From Microbacterium sp. 3J1 (lineage in GTDB: Bacteria; Actinomycetota; Actinomycetes; Actinomycetales; Microbacteriaceae), in the NCBI RefSeq assembly GCF_001049495.1, contig NZ_CDWI01000008.1:186001-250000 (forward strand): a stretch of DNA of 64,000 nucleotides, written 5' to 3'. Under the pieces are notes generated by a model that saw only the letters and a list, made by a program, of their open reading frames with translations, ran no database searches and had not been told where the DNA came from. The stretch's first letter is position 1; the number at the start of each line of letters is the position of its first letter. Below are positions 33,592-42,212 of this stretch, in pieces. Position numbers and translations under genes: made by a program.

Positions 33592-35426
33592 GGCCTGACC
33601 CCTCCGGGTCCGACCATGATCCGGCGCAGCTCCTCGACCGGGAGCTTGGGCACCCGATCGGCTCCCACGAGACCGTTCGTCTCCTGCAGGGTGTCGGTCA
33701 GCTGGGTGTAGCAGAACCCGGCCAGCACAGGACTCGCGTGCACCGCCGTCATCAGTGAGCCCAGGCGCTGCCCGAAGTCCTCCGACGAGCCGGCACTCGT
33801 GTAGCCCCAGGCGTTCTCGGTGTGATGGACGTCGAACGAGATCCCCCCGAACTCGGTGAGCATCACGGGCCGGTCGCTGACGTCCCCGCTGAGCACGAGC
33901 CGTCGCCCTGCCGGTCCGATGCCGGCGATCATCTCGTCGACGGCGGCGCGGTCGGCGTATCGGGCGCGCATCACGTCGCCGTCGCCCTCGTAGTCGTGGA
34001 TCGCCACGATGTCGGTGTCGGCCTGCTCCCATCCGTCGTTGGAGACGACGGGCCGCGTGGAGTCGAGCGCCTTCGTGAGGTGCACCAGCGCGAGGGCATG
34101 GTGCAGCATCCGGCTGTCGCGGGCGATGTGCTGCACGCCCCAGCTCTCGTTGAGCGGCACCCACGTGACGATCGACGGATGCGAGAAGTCGCGGTGCACG
34201 ATCTCGAGCCACTCGCGCACGGTGCGCTCGACGGCCGTCGACGTGAAGGCGAACGGGGCGGGTGCCTCGGCCCACACCATGAGCCCCAGGCGGTCGGCCC
34301 AGAACAGGAACCGCGGGTCCTCGAACTTCTGGTGCACCCTCGCCGCGGTGAACCCGAGCTCCTTGATGAGCTCGACCTCCTCGCGCAGGGCGTCAGCCGA
34401 GGGGGCGGCGATGTGCGTCTCGGGCCAGTACCCCTGGCTGAGCACGGAGCGCACGAAGCGCGGTCGGTCGTTGAGGTGGAAGAGGCGGCGGTCCACGGCT
34501 GCGGATCGGAGCCCGAGGTAGGACGAGACCGCATCGACGGGAACGTCGGCCTGAGAGATCCGCACCGTCGCGTCGACGAGTCGCGGATTCTCGGGCGACC
34601 ACAGCAGCTCCTCGTACGCCTGGCCGTTCATCTGAGCGGGAAGAGGGATGTCGACCTCGACCTCCGCCTCGCCCTCGTGGACGAGGGTGGAGGTGCGCGC
34701 GAGCAGCGTGTCGCCGTGGCGGAGCTCGATCTCGACGGCGCCGTCGTCGGTGGGCGGTGAGGCCAGACCGACGCGGGCGTGCACTCGTGCGGAGGTGAGG
34801 TCGGTGCGCCAGTGGATCCAGTCGATCGCCGGGCCTGCGGGCACGGACTCGAGCCAGACCGGCTGCCAGATCCCGCTCGTGCGGTGGTACCAGATGGCGT
34901 GCGGGTCGTCTCGCCAGTCCTGCTTGCCGCGGGGCTGCGCGACGTCGGTGGCGCGATCCTCGGCGCGAACGATGATGTCGCCGCCGTCGGCGTTGCGCAG
35001 CGCATCCGTGATGTCCACCGAGAACGGCGTGTGCCCGCCTTCGTGCGATCCGACCCGCTGTCCGTCGACCCACACGTCGGCGCGATAGTCGACGGCGCCG
35101 AAGCGCAGCATGAGCCGACGCCCGTCGCGGTGACCCGCGGCGGAGAGGTGGTCGCGGGTGAGAGCCCGGTGGTACCAGAGGATGTCATGGGGCCGGGGGT
35201 CGGCCACCTCGGAGGCCGGCGACTCGGGAGGGAAGGGCACGACGATCGAGGACTCGAACGACGGGTCGTCGAACCACCGCTCGCGGAGGCCGCGATCGTC
35301 GTCATCGAACGCGAACCCCCATCGACCGCTCAGATCGCTCCAGTCTCCGCGGACCAGCTGCGGACGCGGGTGGGTGCCATCGCCCTGGCTCGCGACGGGA
35401 GGGACCGATGGATCATTACTCAGCAT
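33582..35426 (-). CDS. GH2-family glycoside hydrolase (beta-galactosidase-like)
   Basis: 614 residues: an N-terminal sugar-binding jelly roll (about 20-200), an immunoglobulin-like domain, and a TIM barrel. The acid/base Glu427 lies in VPLNESWGVQH and nucleophile Glu525 in MLTEFGG. No signal peptide is seen. ATG at 35426 is preferred to one four codons upstream because a CATGCT box ends exactly seven bases before it, suggesting a leaderless mRNA. The specificity (galactoside, glucuronide or arabinoside) is not settled by sequence. Confidence 0.87.
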   Translation of the reverse strand: MLSNDPSVPPVASQGDGTHPRPQLVRGDWSDLSGRWGFAFDDDDRGLRERWFDDPSFESSIVVPFPPESPASEVADPRPHDILWYHRALTRDHLSAAGHRDGRRLMLRFGAVDYRADVWVDGQRVGSHEGGHTPFSVDITDALRNADGGDIIVRAEDRATDVAQPRGKQDWRDDPHAIWYHRTSGIWQPVWLESVPAGPAIDWIHWRTDLTSARVHARVGLASPPTDDGAVEIELRHGDTLLARTSTLVHEGEAEVEVDIPLPAQMNGQAYEELLWSPENPRLVDATVRISQADVPVDAVSSYLGLRSAAVDRRLFHLNDRPRFVRSVLSQGYWPETHIAAPSADALREEVELIKELGFTAARVHQKFEDPRFLFWADRLGLMVWAEAPAPFAFTSTAVERTVREWLEIVHRDFSHPSIVTWVPLNESWGVQHIARDSRMLHHALALVHLTKALDSTRPVVSNDGWEQADTDIVAIHDYEGDGDVMRARYADRAAVDEMIAGIGPAGRRLVLSGDVSDRPVMLTEFGGISFDVHHTENAWGYTSAGSSEDFGQRLGSLMTAVHASPVLAGFCYTQLTDTLQETNGLVGADRVPKLPVEELRRIMVGPGGVRPWE

Positions 35427-35433
35427 GCGGTCA

Positions 35434-35462
35434 AGCATGCATGAATTGTTCAGCGCTGTAAA
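35434..35462 (-). promoter_or_regulatory. promoter of the GH2-GH43 genes with LacI-type operator
   Basis: Minus-strand TTTACA (35462-35457) and CATGCT (35439-35434) are 17 bases apart, placing the transcript start at the GH2 ATG (35426). The palindrome CAGCGCTG (35451-35458) overlaps the -35 box and the last codons of the upstream lacI gene. The same core lies in the promoter at 36525-36553. Confidence 0.5.
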
Positions 35463-36481
35463 CTACCGGGGATCGGCGCGGCGGGCGCGCTCTCGCGGAC
35501 CTCGAGCCGGTGGTCCACCAGTTCGTGGCGGCCGACCCCCGCGAATCCCTCGATGCGCTCGGCGAGCATCTCGACCGCCCGCCGGGCCAGTCCCTCGAGA
35601 TCGGGGGCGATCGTGGTGAGGCTGGGATACGTCACCCGGCTGAGCTCGATGTTGTCCCAGCCGGTGACGGCGACGTCCTCGGGCACGTGGCGCCCGCGCT
35701 CCTGGAGCGCGCGCAGCGCGCCGATGGCGGCGAGGTCGTCACGGCAGACCAGGCCGTCGATGTCCGCTCCCGCATCCAGCGCCCGCCCGATGCCGTCCAC
35801 GGCGCCCGAGGGGGAGATCTCCCGGCTGGCGAACAGCAGTCCGGGGTCGGGCCGAAGACCCGCATCCTCCAGCGCCTGCTGGTATCCCGCGATGCGCTGC
35901 ATCGACGTCGACGACAGCTCCTGCGGCTCGTGGCCGGCGAACCCGATCCGGCGCCGCCCGAGCGCCACCAGGTGCGTGGTGGCGGCCCTGGCGGCCTCGA
36001 AGTTGTCGATCATCACGCGATCCACGGGCAGAGGCGCCGCTCCCTCACCGAGGATCACGATCGGGAGCTCGCTCCGGTGGCGTGAGATCTCTGCCGACGA
36101 CATCGCCGACGGCTGGAACAGCATCCCGTCGACCATGCCGGATTCGGAGCCCGCCAGAACCGCCCGCTCGCCCTCGAGGGTGCCGTCGGTCTCCTCCAGC
36201 AGCACGCGGTAGCCGGCCTTGCCCGCAGCCGCCGACACCGCTCGCGAGAGCTCGGCGAAGTACGGCAGCGCCACGTTGGCGAACGCGAGTGCCAGCAGGC
36301 CCGTTCGCCCGGTCGCGAGTCGTCTGCCCATGAGGTTCGGCCGGTAGCCCAGCTCGTCGATGGCCCGCTGCACCCGGTCGCGGGTCGACACGCTGACGTG
36401 CTCATAGCCCCGCACGACGTTCGACACGGTCTTCATCGAGACCCCGGCGAGCTCCGCGACATCCTGCAAGCGCACACCCAT
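35450..36481 (-). CDS. LacI-family transcriptional regulator of the glycoside locus
   Basis: 343 residues. The helix-turn-helix is RLQDVAELAGVSMKTVSNVV, followed by hinge IDELGYRPNLMGRRLA, then a full sugar-binding domain. It lies between the divergent ABC importer operon and the co-oriented GH2/GH43 genes, and CAGCGCTG-centred palindromes sit in both promoters. It should repress both units until an oligosaccharide breakdown product binds. The effector is unknown. Confidence 0.9.
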   Translation of the reverse strand: MGVRLQDVAELAGVSMKTVSNVVRGYEHVSVSTRDRVQRAIDELGYRPNLMGRRLATGRTGLLALAFANVALPYFAELSRAVSAAAGKAGYRVLLEETDGTLEGERAVLAGSESGMVDGMLFQPSAMSSAEISRHRSELPIVILGEGAAPLPVDRVMIDNFEAARAATTHLVALGRRRIGFAGHEPQELSSTSMQRIAGYQQALEDAGLRPDPGLLFASREISPSGAVDGIGRALDAGADIDGLVCRDDLAAIGALRALQERGRHVPEDVAVTGWDNIELSRVTYPSLTTIAPDLEGLARRAVEMLAERIEGFAGVGRHELVDHRLEVRESAPAAPIPGSLQR

Positions 36482-36524
36482 GTGGTCTCCAACCGGTCAC
36501 GATCACGTCACGGATGAATATACC

Positions 36525-36554
36525 TTGACAACAAAATTCCAGCGCTGTAAATTT
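36525..36554 (+). promoter_or_regulatory. sigma-70 promoter and LacI-type operator of the ABC importer operon
   Basis: TTGACA (36525-36530), a 17-bp spacer and TAAATT (36548-36553) make a near-consensus promoter. The spacer is filled by a long palindrome, AATTCCAGCGCTGTAAATT at its heart, centred on CAGCGCTG (36540-36547) with AAA/TTT flanks. A repressor bound there would block polymerase directly. Confidence 0.75.
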
Positions 36555-36622
36555 CGAACACGACTGGGATACCCGGTCTTCCCGCTCCGGATCACCGGAG
36601 GCACTCAAAGGAGAGCAATCAC

Positions 36623-37933
36623 ATGAACAAGCCGTGGGCTCGCCGGGCGACAGGTGCAGCACTCGCACTCGCCATCGGCATCACAGCGTCCGGATGCGCG
36701 GCATCCGGCGGCAATGGCGGCGGTGCCGTCTCGGGCGACGGGGAGTACACCGGTCCCGACGTCGAGATCACCTTCTGGCATGGCTGGACAGGGGGAGCGG
36801 CCCCGAAGATCGTGCCCGAGCTCATCGAGGAGTTCAACGCCGAGCACGACAACATCACCGTCAAGGCCGTGCCGCAGGAGTGGGCCGACATCATCGCGAA
36901 GATGCCGCTCGCCATCAAGGCGGGCAAGGGGCCGGACGTCGCCGTCCTCCACGGAGACGACCTGGCGACCTATGCGGCGCAGAATCTGCTGCTCGACGCC
37001 GGGGGCATCGTCGACGGGCTCGGCTACGCGGCCGACGACTTCCCGCAGAGCGTGTTCGACAAGGGCAACTACGACGACACCCAGTACGCCGTGCCGTGGA
37101 GCGTCACGCCCCTCGGCCTGTACGCCAACAAGTCGGTGCTCGCGAAGGCGGGCATCACCGAGATCCCGACCGACGAGGCGTCGTACCTCGCGGCCCTCGA
37201 GGCGCTCAAGGGCGTCGGCGTCGCCGGCGAGTGGGTCGACGGCTACGTCTTCACCGGCACCTTCGAGTTCCAGAGCCTGATCTGGCAGTTCGGCGGCGAC
37301 CTGTACAACGAGGACGTCACGGAGGCGACGTTCAACGACGAGGCGGGCGTGAAGGCGCTGACCTGGATGACCGACATGGTCGAGAAGGGCTACAGCCCCG
37401 CGAACGTCGCCCAGGACGGCAACATCAAGGCGCTGATCGCCGGAGAGACCGCCTTCAACTGGAACGGCGTGTGGCAGACCACCAACACCGCCTTCGACGA
37501 CCTCGACTGGACCGCGGCGGTCGTGCCGCAGATCGGCGAGGAGAAGGCCGTGTGGTCGAGTTCCACGCACTGGGTGTTCCCGTCGAACAAGGGCCAGGAC
37601 CCCGACGAGACGGCTGCAGCGGCGGTCTTCGTCAAGTGGATGAACGACAACTCGCTCGGCTGGGCCGAGACGGGCGAGCTCCCCGCGGCGAACTCCGTCC
37701 GCGAGGACCCGGAGCTCCTGTCGACCTACCCGAACCTCGCTCCGTTCATGGAGCAGCTGGAGTACGCGCACTACGAGACGGTCTCCCCCGGCATCACGGA
37801 GGCCAACGCGCAGATCACGCTCGCGCTGAACGAGGCCCTCACCGGCAAGAAGGACCCGAAGACCGCGCTCGACGACGCGGCGGCGAAGGCCGACCAGATC
37901 CTCGAGCAGAACCGGGCGAAGTACGGTGACTGA
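36623..37933 (+). CDS. carbohydrate ABC transporter substrate-binding lipoprotein
   Basis: 436 residues. A signal peptide with basic start and lipobox ITASGCAAS predicts lipidation at Cys25 and anchoring on the outer face of the membrane. The rest is a family 1 solute-binding fold (ITFWHGWTGGAAPK at the N-lobe, NGVWQTTN in the hinge region). AAAGGAGAG lies just upstream of the ATG. It binds the sugar imported by the two permeases that follow. No ATPase gene is present, so a shared MsiK-type ATPase encoded elsewhere must power uptake, as is common in actinobacteria. Confidence 0.92.
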   Translation: MNKPWARRATGAALALAIGITASGCAASGGNGGGAVSGDGEYTGPDVEITFWHGWTGGAAPKIVPELIEEFNAEHDNITVKAVPQEWADIIAKMPLAIKAGKGPDVAVLHGDDLATYAAQNLLLDAGGIVDGLGYAADDFPQSVFDKGNYDDTQYAVPWSVTPLGLYANKSVLAKAGITEIPTDEASYLAALEALKGVGVAGEWVDGYVFTGTFEFQSLIWQFGGDLYNEDVTEATFNDEAGVKALTWMTDMVEKGYSPANVAQDGNIKALIAGETAFNWNGVWQTTNTAFDDLDWTAAVVPQIGEEKAVWSSSTHWVFPSNKGQDPDETAAAAVFVKWMNDNSLGWAETGELPAANSVREDPELLSTYPNLAPFMEQLEYAHYETVSPGITEANAQITLALNEALTGKKDPKTALDDAAAKADQILEQNRAKYGD

Positions 37934-38900
37934 CACCGCCACGCTCGTCGCCCCCCCGCGCAGCAGCGCTGGGGGGCGACGCCCTCGCACCTCGACGGGT
38001 TCTCCGTCGTCGCGTCGGAGCACTCTGACGGCCTATCTGTTCCTCGCGCCGTTCCTCGTGCTCTTCCTCACGTTCGTCGCCGGTCCCGGCATCTTCGGCA
38101 TCTGGATGAGCCTGACCAACTGGAGTCCGTTCCGCGACGTCCAGGAGTTCGTGGGCTTCCAGAACTACATCGACCTGTTCACCCCGGGCAACGTGCTCTC
38201 CAGCGACTTCTGGAAGTCGATGAGCGTCACCGGGCTCTTCATCGTGATCAGCGTCCCGTTCCTCGTCGTCATCCCGCTGCTGGTCGCGATCCTCTTGAAC
38301 CAGCGCATCCGCGCGGCGACCACCTTCCGCACGATCTTCTTCGCCCCCTACGTGCTGGGCGTCGCCGTCATCGGCGTGATCTGGGGATACATCTTCGACA
38401 CGCAGTCCGGCATCCTGAACCACCTGCTCGGCCTCATCGGGCTCCCGGGCGACATCCCCTGGACCGTCGACGTCCCCTGGGTGTGGGTCTCCATCGTCGG
38501 AGTCACCGTCTGGTGGACCATGGGCCTCAACACGATCATCTTCCTCGCCGGCCTCAAGGGCATCAACGGCGACCTGTACGAAGCGGCCTCGCTCGACGGC
38601 GCCGGCACGATGAGGAAGTTCTCCAGCGTCACGCTCCCCGGACTGCGGCCGGTCATGACGTTCATCACCACCACCACGATCCTCGCGTCGGCGAACATGT
38701 TCGGTCAGTCGTACCTCCTCACCAAGGGAGGGCCGGGCACCGAGACGAAGACCGTCATCATGTACATCGCCGATCAGGGCCTGTCGCAGAACAACATGGC
38801 GCCGGCCGCGGCGATGAGCTACATCCTGTTCCTCGCGCTCGCGATCGTCAGCGTCATCAACTTCCGGCTGCAGCGCGAACGAGTCGAGAAGGCGTCATGA
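37926..38900 (+). CDS. sugar ABC transporter permease (MalF type)
   Basis: 324 residues with six membrane segments after a Ser/Arg-rich cytosolic N-terminus. The cytosolic EAA loop that docks the ATPase is EAASLDGAGTMRKFSSVTLP. The GTG start overlaps the binding-protein stop by eight bases. It pairs with the next permease to form the membrane channel. Confidence 0.92.
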   Translation: MTDTATLVAPPRSSAGGRRPRTSTGSPSSRRSTLTAYLFLAPFLVLFLTFVAGPGIFGIWMSLTNWSPFRDVQEFVGFQNYIDLFTPGNVLSSDFWKSMSVTGLFIVISVPFLVVIPLLVAILLNQRIRAATTFRTIFFAPYVLGVAVIGVIWGYIFDTQSGILNHLLGLIGLPGDIPWTVDVPWVWVSIVGVTVWWTMGLNTIIFLAGLKGINGDLYEAASLDGAGTMRKFSSVTLPGLRPVMTFITTTTILASANMFGQSYLLTKGGPGTETKTVIMYIADQGLSQNNMAPAAAMSYILFLALAIVSVINFRLQRERVEKAS

Positions 38901-39766
38901 CCACAGCATCCGTCCAGAGACCCGCCGTCCGTCGACCGTCCGCCCGCCGCCTGTGGGGGAGGGCCGCTCTCTACGCCATCCTCATCGCCCTCGCCCTGGT
39001 GATCGTCCTCCCGCTCGTCTGGATGCTGATCACCTCGTTCAAGACCGATGCGGATGCGATCAGGTCGCCCTTCTCGCTGCCCGATCCGTTCTCGATCGAG
39101 GCCTACCAGAGCCTGCTCGGCTCGGGTGAGCAGCCGATCTTCCTCTGGGTGTGGAACAGCTTCGCCGCGGCGACGCTGCAGACCGTGCTGATCCTCGTCA
39201 CTGCATCCATGGGTGCCTACGCGCTGGCACGACTCGAGTTCGCGGGAAAGAAGATCGTCTTCGGCGTGATCATCGCGACGCTCCTCGTCCCCCCGGTCGT
39301 GTTTCTCATCCCGAACTATCTGATCGTCCAGAATCTCGGGTGGCTCGACACGATCTGGGCCATCACCGTGCCCGGCGCCGCCGGGGCCTTCGGGATCTTC
39401 TTCCTCAGGCAGTTCTTCGTCGGCCTGCCGCCCGAGATCGAGGAGGCCGCGCGGATCGACGGAGCCGGCGACATCCGCATCTTCCTGCAGGTCGTCCTCC
39501 CGCTCGCGCGACCCGCCCTGGCGACGCTCGCCGTGCTGTCGTTCCTCGGCAACTGGAACGACTTCCTCTGGCCGGTGTACGTGCTGCTGAGCCCCGAGAA
39601 CCTCACGCTGCAGCCCGGCCTCAGCCAACTTCAGGGTGCGTACTCGACCCACTTCGCGATCGTCATGGCGGGTGCGGTGATCGCGTCGGTCCCCGTCCTG
39701 ATCCTCTTCGCCATCGCGCAGCGGCAGATCGTCGAATCCGTGGCGGGATCGGCGGTCAAGGGATGA
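38897..39766 (+). CDS. sugar ABC transporter permease (MalG type)
   Basis: 289 residues with six membrane segments; the EAA loop is EEAARIDGAGDIRIFLQVVL. Its ATG overlaps the previous permease stop (ATGA at 38897-38900), and its stop overlaps the start of the GH43 lipoprotein gene. It is the second half of the channel. Confidence 0.92.
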   Translation: MTTASVQRPAVRRPSARRLWGRAALYAILIALALVIVLPLVWMLITSFKTDADAIRSPFSLPDPFSIEAYQSLLGSGEQPIFLWVWNSFAAATLQTVLILVTASMGAYALARLEFAGKKIVFGVIIATLLVPPVVFLIPNYLIVQNLGWLDTIWAITVPGAAGAFGIFFLRQFFVGLPPEIEEAARIDGAGDIRIFLQVVLPLARPALATLAVLSFLGNWNDFLWPVYVLLSPENLTLQPGLSQLQGAYSTHFAIVMAGAVIASVPVLILFAIAQRQIVESVAGSAVKG

Positions 39767-40758
39767 CGGATGCCGTCGCGAGGCGCGGCGTCGCCGTCGC
39801 CGGCCTCCTCGCGCTCGCGGCGGCCGGTCTTCTCGGATGCTCCGCCGAGGCCGAACTCGAACCCGAACCCGTGGTCGAGCGTGCCCCGTTCCTCATCGAT
39901 CAGGACTTCGCCGATCCCGACGTGGTCGCAGCCGACGGGGGATACGTCGCCTTCGCCACCGAGAACCAGGGGGCGAACGTGCAGTTCGCCACGTCGACGG
40001 ACCTGTCCTCCTGGGACGTGTCGACCGACGACGCGCTGCCCGTGCTCCCCGCCTGGGCGAATGCGGGGCGCACCTGGGCGCCGGACGTCTCGGCGCGAGC
40101 AGACGGGACCTTCGTGATGTACTTCTCCGCGGAGCATGCCGCCTCCGGGAGGCAGTGCATCGGGGCCGCCACCTCCGCGTCGGTGACGGGTCCGTACGTC
40201 GCCGTCGGCGAGCAGCCGATGGTGTGTCCGCTCGACGAGGGCGGGGCGATCGATCCCGCCGCCTTCGTCGAGGACGACGGGTCGCGGTTCCTCGTGTGGA
40301 AGAACGACGGCAACTGCTGCGAGCTCGACACCTGGATCCAGATCGCGCCGGTCTCGGCGGACGGCACACAGCTGACGGGGCCGTCGAGCCGACTGGTCAT
40401 GCAGACCGAGGACTGGGAGGGCCACCTGGTGGAGGCTCCCGTGCTGGTCGAGCGCGACGGCACCTACGCGCTGCTCTACTCGGCGAACGACTACGGCTCG
40501 GAGGACTACGCGGTCGGGGTGGCGACGGCCTCGTCGCTGCTCGGACCGTTCGAGAAGGAGCCGGATCCGATCCTCTCGACCTCCTCCACCGACGACCGCT
40601 ACCTCGGGCCGGGGGGTCAGGACGTCGTCTCCACGCCCGACGGCGACATGCTCGTCTTCCACGGCTGGGACGACCTCTTCATCTACCGCGGGCTCGCCGC
40701 CCTCCCGTTGGAGTGGGACGGCGGCACACCGTCCGTCCGACTCCCCACCACCGACTGA
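39763..40758 (+). CDS. GH43-family glycoside hydrolase lipoprotein
   Basis: 331 residues. The N-terminus has a signal peptide with lipobox GLLGCSAEA (Cys26 or so), so the enzyme should be tethered outside the cell. The GH43 propeller shows FADPDVVAADGGY (catalytic base Asp), GGAIDPAAFV (Asp) and a VEAPVLVERDG strand with the acid Glu. It would trim arabinan- or xylan-type glycans before import by the transporter encoded in the same operon. It overlaps the permease gene by four bases. Confidence 0.85.
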   Translation: MTDAVARRGVAVAGLLALAAAGLLGCSAEAELEPEPVVERAPFLIDQDFADPDVVAADGGYVAFATENQGANVQFATSTDLSSWDVSTDDALPVLPAWANAGRTWAPDVSARADGTFVMYFSAEHAASGRQCIGAATSASVTGPYVAVGEQPMVCPLDEGGAIDPAAFVEDDGSRFLVWKNDGNCCELDTWIQIAPVSADGTQLTGPSSRLVMQTEDWEGHLVEAPVLVERDGTYALLYSANDYGSEDYAVGVATASSLLGPFEKEPDPILSTSSTDDRYLGPGGQDVVSTPDGDMLVFHGWDDLFIYRGLAALPLEWDGGTPSVRLPTTD

Positions 40759-40786
40759 CACCGACTGACACCGAAGGATGCCTTTC

Positions 40787-41647
40787 ATGGACGATCGCAC
40801 GCAGGCTGTTGCGCACACCCCCGACGTGACGACGCTCGACCCGGACACGGCGTCGACCGTCGCCGCGCTGTACGACGCGGGGGTCGATGCCCGACGCGGA
40901 CTGTTCAGCAGCGAGTGGGCCGACCGGCTCCGGGAGGACATCGAGGTCGCGTACGCAGAGGCGCTCGGGCGGCCCGGCGGCGCGGTGGGCCGAGGGACGA
41001 ACCGGCACTACGTCGAGATCCATCCCGAGCAGATGCGCGGATGGCTGGACCTCGTGGACCACCCGTGGGTGCGTGAGGTCTGCACCGCGGTCCTCGGGCC
41101 CGACTACGAGATCGTGGAGCTCGGGTTCGACGTGCCCAACGCCGGCGCGAAGGATCAGCCCTGGCATCGGGACTTCCCCATGCCGACGGAGACCGCCGAG
41201 GAGGGCAGGTTGACCTCGCTGGCGTTCAACGTGACCGCGGTCGACACCGAAGAGGACATGGGCCCCTTCGAGATCGCGCCGACCACGCAGTGGGACCTCC
41301 CCGTCGACTTCGAGCACGGGATGTTCCCGGTGGCGGCGCTGTACCCGCGCTTCGAGGGCCTCGCGGTGCGGAAGTACCCGCAGCGCGGCGATGTCTCGGT
41401 GCGCTCGGCCCTCACGATCCATCGCGGTACGGCGAACACGTCGTCGAAGGCGCGACCCGTTCTCGTCCTCGGCGTCGACGCGCCGGGAGCAGGCAACGCC
41501 GAGCACCACGACATGGCGGTGACTCGAGGGTTCTACGAGTCGCTTCCCCCGCGTGTGCAGCGGCATCTCGCCTGCCCGATCGTCGAGGAGCTCACGCCGA
41601 TCACCCAGCGACACTCCATCGAGGGCCTGATGATGGGCGACGCCTGA
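40787..41647 (+). CDS. phytanoyl-CoA dioxygenase-like Fe(II)/2-oxoglutarate oxygenase
   Basis: 286 residues. The iron-binding triad is visible as the HxD of WHRDFPM and the distal His in LTIHRGTANTSSKARP, whose Arg should bind 2-oxoglutarate. Members hydroxylate lipids, amino acids or small natural products. ATG at 40787 is preferred to one nine bases upstream because GAAGGA is at proper distance from it. It lies only 28 bp beyond the GH43 gene, so it may be the last gene of the sugar operon; its role there is unclear. Confidence 0.82.
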   Translation: MDDRTQAVAHTPDVTTLDPDTASTVAALYDAGVDARRGLFSSEWADRLREDIEVAYAEALGRPGGAVGRGTNRHYVEIHPEQMRGWLDLVDHPWVREVCTAVLGPDYEIVELGFDVPNAGAKDQPWHRDFPMPTETAEEGRLTSLAFNVTAVDTEEDMGPFEIAPTTQWDLPVDFEHGMFPVAALYPRFEGLAVRKYPQRGDVSVRSALTIHRGTANTSSKARPVLVLGVDAPGAGNAEHHDMAVTRGFYESLPPRVQRHLACPIVEELTPITQRHSIEGLMMGDA

Positions 41648-41650
41648 TCG

Positions 41651-42100
41651 TCAGGCGCTGACCGTCGCGCCCTGCAGGGCGTGCACGACGGGTGCGAGCT
41701 CCGGCTGCTCGACGGCATCGCCGAGGGTGCGCTCGAGGGTCTCGTCGTGGATCGGATGCGCGCGCTCGAACAGCTCCCGCCCCGCGGCCGTGAGCTCGGT
41801 GTAGATGCCGCGGCGGTCGTCGGCGCACAGGATGCGGGTGAGCAGCCCCCGGTCTTCGAGGCGGGTCACCAGCCGGGTCGTCGCACTCGGGCTCAGCGCC
41901 GTCGCCCTGGCGAGCTGCTGCATCCGCATGTGCCAGCCGTCCTGCCGGCTGAGGGCGTCGAGCACGGTGTACTCGACGACGGAAAGGCCGACGGAGGCGC
42001 CGAGGGCGCGCTCGAGCTCGGCCTCGATGATGCCGTGGAGAGCGGCCAGTGTGCGCCAGCCACGCGCGCGGATCTCGACGGCGTCGTCCGAGATGCCCAT
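41651..42100 (-). CDS. MarR-family transcriptional regulator
   Basis: 149 residues with a winged helix-turn-helix. LARATALSPSATTRLVTRLE is the recognition region and ILCADDRRGIYTELTAAG the wing, flanked by dimerisation helices. GGAGGTCCC just upstream fixes the ATG at 42100. It is divergent from an MFS exporter gene and probably represses it; inverted repeats fill the space between them. Confidence 0.88.
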   Translation of the reverse strand: MGISDDAVEIRARGWRTLAALHGIIEAELERALGASVGLSVVEYTVLDALSRQDGWHMRMQQLARATALSPSATTRLVTRLEDRGLLTRILCADDRRGIYTELTAAGRELFERAHPIHDETLERTLGDAVEQPELAPVVHALQGATVSA

Positions 42101-42112
42101 GGGACCTCCAAG

Positions 42113-42184
42113 TAGTTGTTTGCGCGGGATACTTGCGTGTGCAATGATTATCCCTCCTGACGCAATATCCCGCGTCTGCAACTA
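42113..42184. promoter_or_regulatory. long inverted repeat between marR and the exporter gene
   Basis: TAGTTGTTTGCGCGGGATA (42113-42131) and TATCCCGCGTCTGCAACTA (42166-42184) are inverted copies matching at 16 of 19 positions. Between them is the smaller palindrome TTGCGTGTGCAA (42133-42144). This is a likely multi-site MarR operator controlling both divergent genes. Confidence 0.55.
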
Positions 42185-42212
42185 TCTTACCAGAGCACCT
42201 CGGAGCACACCC

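Noticed and set aside
32623..34275. Upstream extension of the GH43 protein to about 550 residues
   Set aside because: The extension is antisense-like composition overlapping the GH2 gene in another frame; GH43 homology begins right after the ATG at 33591.
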